From NCBI RefSeq assembly GCF_014654205.1, contig NZ_BNAW01000034.1, positions 1 to 64,000 on the forward strand: a stretch of DNA of 64,000 nt, read 5' to 3'. Source of the stretch: Amycolatopsis bullii. GTDB taxonomy: Bacteria; Actinomycetota; Actinomycetes; Mycobacteriales; Pseudonocardiaceae. Positions 52,591 to 61,490 of this stretch are shown piece by piece. Numbering within the stretch: the stretch's first letter is position 1; the number at the start of each line of letters is the position of its first letter. Under the pieces are notes generated by a model that saw nothing but the letters and a program-made list of their open reading frames with translations, had not been told where the DNA came from and ran no database searches. The position numbers and the translations under genes are program-made.

Positions 52591-54736
52591 TCAGACAACG
52601 GAGATCGACCAGCGGAGGTTGGAGCTGCCGTCGTCGTTCCACACCTTCAGCGGGGAACCCGACGACACGTTCCCGCCGCTGTCGAGCACCAGCCCGGTCA
52701 CCCGGTTGGCGAGCACGAAGACGCCGCCGCCGGTGTCGGTGACCGCCCACTGCTGGCTCGCCGCACCGGTGTCGGCCGACTGCACGGGGTTGCCGCCCGC
52801 GGTGGTGGCACCGGCGCCGTCGATCACCAGGCCGCTGGTGCGGTTGGCCAGCTTGACGAACCCGTCGCCGGCGTCCTCGATGCCGAACTGGAGGTTCGGG
52901 CTGTCGTCCGGGGTCCAGACCTTCAGCTTGCTGCCCGCCGCGACCGCTCCCCCGCCGTCCACGGCCAGGCCGCTGGTGACGTTGACGATCCGGAACCACC
53001 GGGCGGGGTCGAACGCCACGCGCATCGACACGATGGCGGACGCCCGCACGTCCGGAGTGGCCACGAGGAACCGGCTCGGGGTCCCGGCGAAGTCGTCGGC
53101 CGGGTAGCCGAGCGCCTGGTAGCCGTCCCCGGGCCAGATCGCGGACACGGGTTTCGCCAGTGCGGCCTTCAGCTGGGCCGCGGTGTAACCGCCGACCCCC
53201 AGCGCCGCACTGGCGCCCCGGAAGCCGCGGTCGGCGAACACCTTCGCGCCGGAGGCGGGACCCACCACCGGGATCCTGCCCGCGAAGGTCAGCTTGAGCA
53301 CGTAGGCGGGCGAGTCGTACGGCTTGGCCGGCAGCGTGACGTGCAGACCGGCGGCGTCCTGCGTGTACTTCAGCGCGCTGGGAGCGCCGAGCAGTTCGAC
53401 GCGCTTCAGGCTGCTCAGGTCGATCCGCTTGCCGGACAGCGTGGTGAGGTCCGCGGTCGCCCCGGGCCAGGCCAGCACGGTCGCGTAGAGCACCCGGCTC
53501 GACTTGTCCCGGGTGAACCGGAAGTCCTTGGCCGTGCCCACCTTCGGCGAGACGAACGAGCCGCCGCCCATCTTGGTCGGGCCTTCGCCGTAGACGTCCC
53601 AGACGCGCGTCGAGTAGATCGACTCGCCGACGCGGCCGAGGTAGGTGCCGAAGTCGGCGAGGACCGCGCGCTGCTCGGCCGGGATGGTGCCTTCGAGCGT
53701 CGGGGAGATGTTGAGCAGCATGTTACCGCCCTTGCTGACCCGGTCGATCAGCGCGTGGATCATCTGCGTGCTCGAGTAGTAGCCGATGCCCTGGGTGTAG
53801 CTCCAGCTGCTGCTGCTGATCGCGTCGTCGGTGAGCCAGTACGGCGTGACGATGTCGGCCGGGCCGCCGCGTTCGTAGTCCGCGACCTCGCCGTTGGTGG
53901 TGAAGCCGTGGTCGAAGTGCTTGAACGTCGCGACGACGTCCTTGCGAGAAGTCCTGCCACAGGACGTCCGGCTTCGCGCGGTCGATGACCTCCTTGAGCT
54001 TGGCCAGCCACAGCGCGTCTTCTTCGGCACGTGGCAGCTGGCCGTACAGCTTGCGCAGGCTCGGCGTGCTCTGCGGCGGCGCGAAGTCGTAGAAACCGTT
54101 GTAGTTGAACGCGTGATGCATCGCGACCAGCAGCTTCAGGCCCTGCCCGCGGATCGCGTCGGAGAAGAGCTTCAGCAGGTTCAGCCGCGGTCCACGGGCC
54201 ACCGAGTTCCACTCGTTGACCTTGCTGTCCCACATCGAGAACCCGTCGTGGTGCTCGGCGACCGGCCCGGCGAACTTCGCCCCGGACGCCTTGACCACCC
54301 GCGCCCACTCCTCCGGGTCGAACTGCCCGCCGCGGGAGACCAGCTTCGGCGCGAACTGCACGGGGTTGCCCGCCACGTCGGTGCCGCCGTCGATGAACCG
54401 GTCGTAGCCCCACACCGCAGGATCGCCGTAGGTCGCCTTGTGGTGGGCGTTTTCACCGCTGTTCGGGATGTACATGTTCCGGCCGTACCACTCGCTGCCG
54501 AACTCCGGCGTGGTGAACGCGCCCCAGTGCCAGTAGATGCCGAACTTGGCGTCCTGGAAACACTCCGGCGCGGGCGAGTGCCGGTCGACCGACGGCCAGG
54601 CCGGCTCGTAGCACTGCGCGGCGGCGGCCGCTGCCGGGCCGGCCAGCGCGGGCGGCACGGCGGCCGCGGCGAGCCCGGCGGCCGCGAGGGCACCGAACTG
54701 CCGGCGCGACAACGGATTCTGGGCAGGGGGCGTCAT
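52591..54736 (-). pseudogene. Secreted GH29 alpha-L-fucosidase with ricin-type lectin domain, frame broken
   Basis: The ATG at 54736 follows GGAGAG. A Tat signal (SRRQFGALAAAGLAAAAV) starts the protein. The GH29 barrel is clear up to PDVLWQDFSQ, whose Asp is the expected nucleophile. Then the frame is lost near 53945-53950; the continuation KDVVATFKHFDHGF to the C-terminus lies in another frame down to 52591. Homologues as I recall them have some 20-25 residues between these segments, so a short out-of-frame deletion is likely, unless it is a sequencing error. Downstream come a GH29 C-terminal beta domain, a crystallin-like repeat (GFRGASAALGVGGY) and three beta-trefoil repeats of the ricin lectin type. 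It was to release fucose outside the cell and is the last gene of the operon. Confidence 0.85.
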
Positions 54737-54762
54737 CGCACTCTCCAGAAGGTGACGGGGAG

Positions 54763-55620
54763 CTAACCGGAAAGCAATCGGGACAACAGGTCGGGCGCCA
54801 CCTCGCGGTGGAAGGCCTCGAGGTTCTCCCGCACCTGGCCGGCGCTCGTGGCGCCGACCAGGACGGAGGTGACGGCGGGATGCGCGGCGGCGAACGCGAG
54901 CGCGCACGCGGCCAGGTCGTACCCCGCCGACGCGGCGACGTCCCGCATCCGCTGGGCGCGGGCCACCAGGTCCGCCGCCGCCGGGGCGTAGTCGAACCAG
55001 GCACCGGGCCGGGGATCGATGAGCAGGCCGGAGTTAAACACCCCGCCCAGCACCACGCCGACCCCGCGTTCGCCGCAGAGGTCGAGCAGGCGCTCACCAC
55101 CGCGGTCGAGCAGGGTGTACCGGCCGGCGAGCAGGACGACGTCGACGTCGAGCCGCTCGACGAACCGGGCGGGCATCTCCCACTGGTTCATCCCGACGCC
55201 GATCGCGGAGACCACGCCTTCATCCCGCAGCCGGCACAGCTCGGGCCAAGCCTCGGAGGCGGCCGCCTCTTCGTGGTCGTCGGGGTCGTGCAGGTAGACG
55301 ACGTCGACGCGGTCGAGGCCCAGGCGGTCCAGGCTGCCTTCGAACCCGCGGCGGACGGCGTCCGCGGAGAAGTCGAAGAAGCAGCCGCCGCCGGTGAGCG
55401 TCCGGCCCACCTTCGTCGACACGGTGAACGAGCCCGCAGGCAGCCCGGCCAGCGCCCGGCCGAGCCGGCGCTCGGCCAGCCCGAACCCGTAGTACGGCGC
55501 GGTGTCGAAGTACCGCACCCCGGCGCCGGCCGCCGCGGCGACGACCTCCGCGGCGGCCTCGTCGCCGACGTCGCCGAAGACGTTGCCCAGGCCCGCGGTG
55601 CCCAGGCCGAGGTCCGCCAT
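54763..55620 (-). CDS. Aldo-keto reductase, probable L-fucose dehydrogenase
   Basis: 285 aa. AKR catalytic tetrad: Asp and Tyr in FDTAPYYG, Lys in STKVGR, His in VVYLHDPD. The NADP-binding end has VLVGATSAGQVRENL. The sequence resembles the D-threo-aldose/L-fucose dehydrogenase group, which oxidises L-fucose to L-fucono-lactone. The ATG shares bases with the permease stop (TGATG), so the two are coupled. It supplies the first step of the pathway whose lactonase, dehydratase, dehydrogenase and hydrolase are also encoded here. Activity on other aldoses (for example L-galactose or D-arabinose) is possible. Confidence 0.87.
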   Translation of the reverse strand: MADLGLGTAGLGNVFGDVGDEAAAEVVAAAAGAGVRYFDTAPYYGFGLAERRLGRALAGLPAGSFTVSTKVGRTLTGGGCFFDFSADAVRRGFEGSLDRLGLDRVDVVYLHDPDDHEEAAASEAWPELCRLRDEGVVSAIGVGMNQWEMPARFVERLDVDVVLLAGRYTLLDRGGERLLDLCGERGVGVVLGGVFNSGLLIDPRPGAWFDYAPAAADLVARAQRMRDVAASAGYDLAACALAFAAAHPAVTSVLVGATSAGQVRENLEAFHREVAPDLLSRLLSG

Positions 55621-56639
55621 CAGGTCTGCCGCTTGCCGCTGGTGATGCGGGACATCACCAGCGCGATGAGGATGATCGCGCCGTTGAGCGCACCGATCCA
55701 CTGGGCGGGCACGCCGGCCAGGGTCAGCACGTTCTGGATCATGTACAGCAGCAGGATGCCGGTGAACGCGCCGAAGAGCGTGCCGCGGCCGCCGTTCAGG
55801 CTCACGCCACCGATGACGGCGGCGGCGAACACCGTGAAGATGTAGCCGTTGCCCTGCGCCGCGGCCACCGACGCCAGCCGGCCCGAGAGCAGCAGCCCGC
55901 CGAGCGCGGCCAGCACGCTGGCCCCGATCAGCACGATCCACACGATCCGGTCGGTCCGGATGCCGGCCGCCTTCGCCGCGTCCTCGTTGCCGCCGATCGC
56001 GTACAGGCTGCGGCCGAACCGGGTGTAGCCGAGCAGGACGATCCCGCCCGCGAACAGCAGCACGCAGATCCAGATCGACGCCGGGATCCCGGCCCACAAC
56101 GTCGTCCCGAGGTAGAGCATCGAATCGGGCAGGCCGAAGAACGTCTGGCCGCCGGAGATCCCGGTCAGCAGGCCGCGCAGCACGATCAGCATGCCGAGGG
56201 TGACGACGAACCCGCTCAGCCCGAACCGGACGATCAGCAGGGCGTTGAGCGCCCCCACCACCACGCCGACGGCCAGCACCACCGGCACGGCGGTCCACGA
56301 CGGCAGCAGCCCCAGCGAATGGCCACCGCCGACGGTCAGCCAGGCCGCCACGCCAGGCGCGAGCCCGAATGTCGATTCCAGCGAGAGGTCCATCTTGCCG
56401 ACGACCAGCACCATCGTCTGGGCGAGCACCAGCAGGGCGATCTCGGACATCGTCTGCAGGATGTTGATCACGTTGTCGTACTGGAGGAACACCGGGTTCA
56501 CCAGCTGGCCGACGACGGCGATCGCGATGATCCCGGGCACCAGCGCGAAGTCGCGCAGGCGGGCCAGTGCGATGCGCCGGGGCGCGGGCGGGGTTCCGGT
56601 CCGCGGCGGGGCGCCCACCGCGGCGGGGCTTTCAGGCAT
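55620..56639 (-). CDS. Sugar ABC transporter permease (RbsC-like)
   Basis: 339 aa with about 9-10 hydrophobic segments and the BPD_transp_2 pattern of ribose-type permeases: GKMDLSLESTFGLAPG, the conserved SGFVVTLGM, and YAIGGNEDAAKAAGI facing the ATPase. The N-terminal 25 residues are a Pro/Ala-rich cytoplasmic lead. It starts 8 bp inside the ATPase gene. One permease gene only, so it must form a homodimer. It imports the sugar, inferred to be L-fucose, with the ATPase and binding protein encoded upstream. Confidence 0.92.
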   Translation of the reverse strand: MPESPAAVGAPPRTGTPPAPRRIALARLRDFALVPGIIAIAVVGQLVNPVFLQYDNVINILQTMSEIALLVLAQTMVLVVGKMDLSLESTFGLAPGVAAWLTVGGGHSLGLLPSWTAVPVVLAVGVVVGALNALLIVRFGLSGFVVTLGMLIVLRGLLTGISGGQTFFGLPDSMLYLGTTLWAGIPASIWICVLLFAGGIVLLGYTRFGRSLYAIGGNEDAAKAAGIRTDRIVWIVLIGASVLAALGGLLLSGRLASVAAAQGNGYIFTVFAAAVIGGVSLNGGRGTLFGAFTGILLLYMIQNVLTLAGVPAQWIGALNGAIILIALVMSRITSGKRQT

Positions 56640-58131
56640 CGAGGTCGACTCCTTCCATGGCGGCCACGACCTCGCGGTCCTGCCAGCCTGCGGGCATTTC
56701 GGTGGTGAGCCTGCCGTGCACGACGACCAGCAGCCGGTCGCACAGGCGCAGGTCGTCGAGCTCGTCCGAGGCGATCAGCACCGCGGTGCCCGCCGCGGCG
56801 GCCTCCGCGACCTTGCCCAGGAGGAACTCCTTCGACCGCACGTCGACCCCGGCGGTGGGCGTGATCAGCACGAGCAGGCGGGGATCGCCGGCCAGGGCCC
56901 TGGCCATGACGACCTTCTGCTGGTTGCCGCCGGAGAGCGCGGACACCGGCAGCTCCGGGCCCGGGGTCTTCACCGCCAGCCGTGTGATCAGCTGCCCGGC
57001 GAGCCGGTCGCGCAGGCCGGACCGGACGAAGATGCCGGGGCCGAGCCGGTCCATCACGCTCATCGTGGAGTTGTCCGCAATGGACATCTCCGGCACGAAA
57101 CCCTGGTGGTGGCGGTCTTCCGGGACGAACCCGACCCCCGCGGCCAGCGCGGCCGTGACGTCGCCGGGCCGGGGCCGGGAGTCCCCGACGAAGACCGTGC
57201 CGGAGGTGGGTTTGCGCAGCCCGGCCAGTGCTTCGGCGAGCTCGGTCTTGCCACTGCTGCCGGACCCGGCCAGCCCGACGATCTCGCCGGGCGCGACGTC
57301 GAACGACACGTCTTCGAAGTAGGGGGCGAGGGTCAGGTCGTCCACCCGGAGCACGGGTTCGGCGCCGTGCCGGGCCGACGAGGCCCGTTCCTGCGTCGCC
57401 ACGGCGTTTTCCCCGGTCATCGCCGCGACGAGGTCGGCCTTCGGCAGCTCGGCGACCGGTGCGGTGAGGACGTGCCGGGCGTCCCGGTACACCGTCACCG
57501 TGTCGCAGATTTCGTAGACCTCCTGGAGGTGGTGGCTGATGAACAGGAAGGTGACGCCCTGGCGCTGCAGCTCGGCGATGTGCCCGAACAGCCGGGTGAT
57601 CGCGGCCCCGTCGAGCTGCGCGGTCGGCTCGTCGAGGATGACGAACCGGGCGCCGAACGACAGGGCCCGCGCGATCTCCACGAACTGCCGCTGCTCGACG
57701 CTCAGCTCCCGGGCCGGCCGGAGCACGTCGACGTCCACCGACCAGCGTTCCAGGAGCTCGCCCGCCGAGCGGCGCAGCGCGGCCCAGCGGACGAACCCGC
57801 CGCGGGTCTCCTGCCGGTTCAGGAACAGGTTCTCCGCCACTGACAGGTCGGGGATGATCGTCGACCGCTGGTACACGCAGGCCACCCGGGACCGCCAGGC
57901 GTCCCGGTCGGCCAGTGCCGGGACAGGTTCCCCGTTCAGCCGCACGGTTCCGGCGTCCGGCTCGGCCAGTCCGGTGAGGACGGACACCAGGGTCGACTTG
58001 CCGGCCCCGTTGCGGCCGACCAGTGCGTGCGTCTGTCCGGGAAGGACGGTCAGGTCGGCGTGGTCGAGCGCCACGGTGGCGCCGTAGCGCTTGACCACCC
58101 CGCGCGCCTCGACGACCGGCACGGTGCTCAT
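56632..58131 (-). CDS. Sugar ABC transporter ATPase, duplicated (RbsA-like)
   Basis: 499 aa with two nucleotide-binding domains. The first has Walker A GRNGAGKST, signature LSVEQRQFVEIARAL and Walker B FVILDEPTAQLD. The second has Walker A GSGSSGKT and signature LSGGNQQKVVMARAL, but its Walker B reads LLVLITPTAGVD: the Asp-Glu pair is Ile-Thr, so this site probably cannot hydrolyse ATP. The start ATG 58131 has AGGAAG before it; an upstream ATG in frame at 58176 lies inside the end of the binding-protein gene. It works with the adjacent permease and binding protein. Confidence 0.93.
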   Translation of the reverse strand: MSTVPVVEARGVVKRYGATVALDHADLTVLPGQTHALVGRNGAGKSTLVSVLTGLAEPDAGTVRLNGEPVPALADRDAWRSRVACVYQRSTIIPDLSVAENLFLNRQETRGGFVRWAALRRSAGELLERWSVDVDVLRPARELSVEQRQFVEIARALSFGARFVILDEPTAQLDGAAITRLFGHIAELQRQGVTFLFISHHLQEVYEICDTVTVYRDARHVLTAPVAELPKADLVAAMTGENAVATQERASSARHGAEPVLRVDDLTLAPYFEDVSFDVAPGEIVGLAGSGSSGKTELAEALAGLRKPTSGTVFVGDSRPRPGDVTAALAAGVGFVPEDRHHQGFVPEMSIADNSTMSVMDRLGPGIFVRSGLRDRLAGQLITRLAVKTPGPELPVSALSGGNQQKVVMARALAGDPRLLVLITPTAGVDVRSKEFLLGKVAEAAAAGTAVLIASDELDDLRLCDRLLVVVHGRLTTEMPAGWQDREVVAAMEGVDLDA

Positions 58132-58154
58132 GTTCGCTTCCTCTCCGTGCCGCT

Positions 58155-59222
58155 TCAGCTCTTGCTGTTGCCCCACAGGGACGGGTCGTCGACCTTGACG
58201 CTGCTCACCGGACCGAACTTGGCGCCGTCCGCGGTGACCAGCGGCGCGGCCAGCTGGTCCTCCATCAGGCCGTCGCGGACTCCGATGATGGTGCTGTCGT
58301 GGTCGGTCTTGCCCGCGGCCGGTGTCTTCCCGGCGATGGCGTCCTTGACGTACTGCAGGGCGTACTTGGCAAACAGGTCCGCCGGCTGGGACACGGTCGC
58401 GTCCATCTCGCCGGCCCGGATCTTGGCGAGTTCCTCGGGGATGCCGTCGTTGGACACGATGAACACGTGCTTCGGGTCGCTCGCCGGCACGGCCAGGCCG
58501 CGCTGCTTCAGCAGCTGCAGCGTGCCGGACAGGGCGAAGCTCGACTGCATGTAGACGCCCTTGATGTCCGGGTTCGCGGTCAGCCGGGTCTGCAGCTTCT
58601 GGGCCGCGGTGTTGGCGTCCCAGTTGGTGGCCTCGCCGAACACCGTGATGCCCGGGAAGTCCTTCTTCATGCAGTCGTTGAAGGCTTCGGTGCGGTCGCG
58701 GCCGTTGATCGACGCGAGGTCGCCCTGCAGCATCACGACCTTGCCCTGCCCGCCGAGCTTGGCGCCGAGGAACTGGCAGGCCTTCTCACCGTAGGCGCGG
58801 TTGTCGGCCCGCACGACCATGTAGACGTTGCCCTGGTCGGGCCGGGTGTCGACGGAGACGACCGGGATCTTCTTGCTCGCCAGCTGCTGCAGCGTCGGGA
58901 TGATCGCCGCGGTGTCCTGCGGGGCCATCACCACCCCCTTGACGCCCTGGCTGATCATCGTCTGCACGTTGGCCGTCAGGTTCGCGACGTCGTTCTGCGA
59001 GTTGGTGGTCTTGAGGTCGAGCCCGAACTGGCCGGCGAACTGGGGCACGTACTTGATGTAGGCGTTCCAGAAGTCGGTGTCCGAGCGCGGGTAGTCGACC
59101 CCGACGACGGTTTTGCCGCCCGAGGCGGCGGTCGTACCGCCGCCACCGCATCCGGCCAGTGCGGCCGCGGTCAGGACGCCGGCGGTGACGACGGCGGCAC
59201 GGCGCAGGTGCTGGAACTTCAT
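58155..59222 (-). CDS. Sugar-binding lipoprotein of the ABC transporter
   Basis: 355 aa. Lipoprotein signal with lipobox LAGC; Cys25 would be lipid-anchored outside the membrane. The rest is a type I periplasmic-binding fold of the RbsB/LsrB kind (SDTDFWNAY, then MISQGVKGVVMAPQDT, IPVVSVDT, and a C-terminal VSNDG strand). Such proteins deliver monosaccharides to an RbsAC pair. The ATG overlaps the SDR stop (ATGA). The ligand is taken to be L-fucose from the neighbouring pathway; binding residues cannot be proven from sequence alone. Confidence 0.92.
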   Translation of the reverse strand: MKFQHLRRAAVVTAGVLTAAALAGCGGGGTTAASGGKTVVGVDYPRSDTDFWNAYIKYVPQFAGQFGLDLKTTNSQNDVANLTANVQTMISQGVKGVVMAPQDTAAIIPTLQQLASKKIPVVSVDTRPDQGNVYMVVRADNRAYGEKACQFLGAKLGGQGKVVMLQGDLASINGRDRTEAFNDCMKKDFPGITVFGEATNWDANTAAQKLQTRLTANPDIKGVYMQSSFALSGTLQLLKQRGLAVPASDPKHVFIVSNDGIPEELAKIRAGEMDATVSQPADLFAKYALQYVKDAIAGKTPAAGKTDHDSTIIGVRDGLMEDQLAAPLVTADGAKFGPVSSVKVDDPSLWGNSKS

Positions 59223-59989
59223 GACCTCTCCTCGTTGACAGGTTTCGGGCGGAGACGGAGGCCGGACATCCCGCCGTCCACGGCGAGATCGGTGCCGGTG
59301 GTGGCGCCGGCGTGCGGGCCGGCCAGGTAGCAGATCGCCGCGGCGACCTCGTCGGCGGTGACGAGCCGTCCGGTGGGCTGGCGCGCGGCGAGCGCGGCCA
59401 GTTCGGCGTCGGGATCGTCGGCTTTCGAGAGCAGCCGGTCGATCCACGGGGTGTGCGCGGTGCCGGGGTTCACGCAGCACACGCGGACCCCCTCGGCCAG
59501 GTGGTCGGCGGCCATCGCGCGGGTGAGCGCGAGGACCGCGCCCTTCGTGGCGCTGTAGAGCGCTCGCTGCGGCAGCCCGGCGGTGGCCGCGATCGAGCAG
59601 GTGTTCACGATCGCGGCCGCGGGCGAGGACCGCAGGTGCGGCAGGGCGGCGCGGGCCACCCGGACCATGCCCACGACGTTGACGTCGAACACGCGGTGCC
59701 ATTCGGCGTCTTCGTTGTCCTCGACGGTTCCCTGCGCGCCGATCCCGGCGTTGTTCACCAGGACGTCGAGGCCGCCGAGGTGCTCGACGGCAGTGGCGAC
59801 CGCGGCTCGCACCGAGCCGTCGTCCGAGACGTCCGCCCGCACGCCGGTCAGGGGCGCCTCGACCTGGTCGTTCAGGTCGAGGCAGACGACCCGCGCGCCC
59901 CGCCGGGACAGCATCCGCGCCGTGGCCAGCCCGATGCCGGACGCCCCGCCGGTCACGACGGCCCGGACGCCGTCGAAGTCCCCGCTCAC
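59219..59989 (-). CDS. SDR dehydrogenase, probable 2-keto-3-deoxy-L-fuconate dehydrogenase
   Basis: 256 aa classical short-chain dehydrogenase: nucleotide motif TGGASGIG near residue 14, Asp after the second strand (CLDLND, favouring NAD), NNAG, catalytic Ser in NTCS, and YSATK. The C-terminal VDGGMSG is usual. It starts with a GTG overlapping the dehydratase stop (GTGA). By position it oxidises 2-keto-3-deoxy-L-fuconate, the dehydratase product, to the 2,4-diketo acid that the FAH-family hydrolase then splits. The sequence alone would allow other secondary alcohols. Confidence 0.88.
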   Translation of the reverse strand: MSGDFDGVRAVVTGGASGIGLATARMLSRRGARVVCLDLNDQVEAPLTGVRADVSDDGSVRAAVATAVEHLGGLDVLVNNAGIGAQGTVEDNEDAEWHRVFDVNVVGMVRVARAALPHLRSSPAAAIVNTCSIAATAGLPQRALYSATKGAVLALTRAMAADHLAEGVRVCCVNPGTAHTPWIDRLLSKADDPDAELAALAARQPTGRLVTADEVAAAICYLAGPHAGATTGTDLAVDGGMSGLRLRPKPVNEERS

Positions 59990-61308
59990 GCGACCACCAC
60001 CGCGTCCCGCTGCCAGACCGGGCCGTCGGGGAACCGGTACTGCGCCACGGAGTCCGCGTGCAGGCGGGCGCCGAGGCCCGGCTTCCGCGGGGCGAGGTAG
60101 CGGCCGCGCTCGATCCGGACCGGGTCGACGAAGTGCTCGTGCAGGTGGTCCACGTATTCGATGACGCGGTCGGTCTGGGTGCCGCTCACCGCGACGAAGT
60201 CGAACATCGACAGGTGCTGCACCATCTCGCACAACCCCACACCACCGGCGTGCGGGCACACCGGGACGCCGAACTTCGCGGCCAGCAACAGGATCGCGAT
60301 GTTCTCGGTGACCCCGGCGACCCGGCTCGCGTCGAGCTGGAGGACGTCGATCGCCTCCGCCTGCAGCAGTTGCTTGAACATCACCGCGTTGTGGGTGTGC
60401 TCGCCGGTGGCCACCTTGATCGGGGCGACCGCCCGGCGGATCGCCGCGTGGCCGAGCACGTCGTCGGGCGAGGTCGGCTCCTCGATCCAGTACGGGTCGA
60501 ACTCGGCGAGCGGGCGCAGCCATTCGATGGCCTGCCCGACGCCCCAGGCCTGGTTGGCGTCGATGGCGATCCGGACGTCCGGGCCGACGACGTCCCGGGC
60601 GAGCCGCAGCCGGCGGACGTCCTCGTCGAGGTCGGCGCCGACCTTGAGCTTGATCTGGGTGAAGCCGTCCTCGACCGCCTCCTTGGCCAGGGCCGCCAGT
60701 TTCTCCGGCGAGTACCCAAGCCAGCCGGGAGTCGTGGTGTAGGCGGGAAAACCGGATTCCAGGAGCTCGGCCTGGCGGGCCGCGCGGCCCGGTTCGGCCC
60801 GGCGGAGGATGTCGAGGGCTTCGTCGCGGGTCAGGGCGTCCTGCAGGTACCGGAAGTCGACCAGACCCACCAGCTCTTCCGGGGACATCTCGGCGAGCAG
60901 CCGCCAGACCGGCTTGCCTTCGCGGCGGGCCCGCAGGTCCCACGCCGCGTTGACGATCGCGGCCGCGGCCATGTGGATCGCGCCCTTGTCCGGGCCCAGC
61001 CACCGCAGCTGGCTGTCCCCGGTCAGCCGGCGGGAGAACGCGCCGAGGTCGGCGAGGGCGTCGGCCACCGGCATCCCGACGACCAGCGGCACGAGCGCCC
61101 GGACGGCGGCGACTTCGACGTCGTTGCCGCGGCCGACGGTGAAGGCGAGCCCGTAGCCCTCGTCGCCGGCACTCGTGCGGATGGTCACGTACGCCGCCGA
61201 GTAGTCGGGTTCCGGGTTCATCGCGTCCGACCCGTCCAGGCTCAGCGAAGTCGGGAAGCGCACGTCCACCGCGTCTATGGCGCTGATCACTTCGGCCAAC
61301 GGGGCCAC
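59986..61308 (-). CDS. L-fuconate dehydratase (enolase superfamily)
   Basis: About 440 aa. The metal and acid/base residues of the fuconate dehydratase group are all there: KLK in TQIKLKVG, DAN in IAIDANQAW, EEPTSPDD, and the His in CPHAGGVGL. The N-terminal DVRFPTSLSLDGSDAMNPEPDYSAAY segment, cut here to its core DGSDAMN, is characteristic of the family. It dehydrates L-fuconate to 2-keto-3-deoxy-L-fuconate. The start is uncertain: the GTG at 61308 lies inside the AGAGG ribosome-like sequence, while a TTG three codons on (61299) has it at the right distance. It is first in the leftward operon, facing the hydrolase operon. Confidence 0.95.
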   Translation of the reverse strand: MAPLAEVISAIDAVDVRFPTSLSLDGSDAMNPEPDYSAAYVTIRTSAGDEGYGLAFTVGRGNDVEVAAVRALVPLVVGMPVADALADLGAFSRRLTGDSQLRWLGPDKGAIHMAAAAIVNAAWDLRARREGKPVWRLLAEMSPEELVGLVDFRYLQDALTRDEALDILRRAEPGRAARQAELLESGFPAYTTTPGWLGYSPEKLAALAKEAVEDGFTQIKLKVGADLDEDVRRLRLARDVVGPDVRIAIDANQAWGVGQAIEWLRPLAEFDPYWIEEPTSPDDVLGHAAIRRAVAPIKVATGEHTHNAVMFKQLLQAEAIDVLQLDASRVAGVTENIAILLLAAKFGVPVCPHAGGVGLCEMVQHLSMFDFVAVSGTQTDRVIEYVDHLHEHFVDPVRIERGRYLAPRKPGLGARLHADSVAQYRFPDGPVWQRDAVVVA

Positions 61309-61322
61309 CTCTCATTCGGCGC

Positions 61323-61337
61323 AGACAACATATGTAT
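61323..61337. promoter_or_regulatory. GntR operator-like site 3
   Basis: AGACAACATATGTAT keeps the AGACA-CAT-ATGT frame. It lies just downstream of the predicted -10 of the dehydratase operon, where a bound repressor would block initiation. Confidence 0.6.
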
Positions 61338-61365
61338 GGCTACGCGCCGCCTCATCGATTGTCCA
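61337..61365 (-). promoter_or_regulatory. Predicted promoter of the dehydratase-transporter-fucosidase operon
   Basis: On the minus strand: -35 TGGACA (61360-61365), 17-nt spacer, -10 TAGCCA (61337-61342). It gives a leader of about 25-35 nt before the dehydratase. The -10 is only a partial match. Confidence 0.45.
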
Positions 61366-61429
61366 GACTTCGTCCATAACTCGGCAATAACTTGGACTCA
61401 AAGTCATCTTCGACTACTTATCGTGGTTT

Positions 61430-61444
61430 AACGTATGATGACGT
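61430..61444. promoter_or_regulatory. GntR operator-like site 4
   Basis: AACGTATGATGACGT; read on the other strand it contains CATCATACGT, the core of the other sites. It stands upstream of the -35 of the rightward operon. Confidence 0.45.
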
Positions 61445-61453
61445 CGTCCACCT

Positions 61454-61483
61454 TTGAGCAAGACATCATATGTCTGCTACGGT
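61454..61483 (+). promoter_or_regulatory. Predicted promoter of the FAH-lactonase-LarA operon
   Basis: TTGAGC (61454-61459), 18-nt spacer, TACGGT (61478-61483). The best operator copy fills the spacer. Transcription would begin at about 61490, next to the ATG at 61491, giving a leaderless message. Confidence 0.5.
61461..61475. promoter_or_regulatory. GntR operator-like site 5 (best copy)
   Basis: AGACATCATATGTCT: perfect 6-bp inverted repeats AGACAT/ATGTCT around CAT. It lies between the -35 and -10 of the rightward promoter. Confidence 0.7.
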
Positions 61484-61490
61484 CCCCGCC

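Noticed and set aside
58132..58176. Earlier start of the ABC ATPase at 58176
   Set aside because: It lies within the 3' end of the binding-protein gene and gives 15 residues absent from the family; 58131 has a ribosome site.
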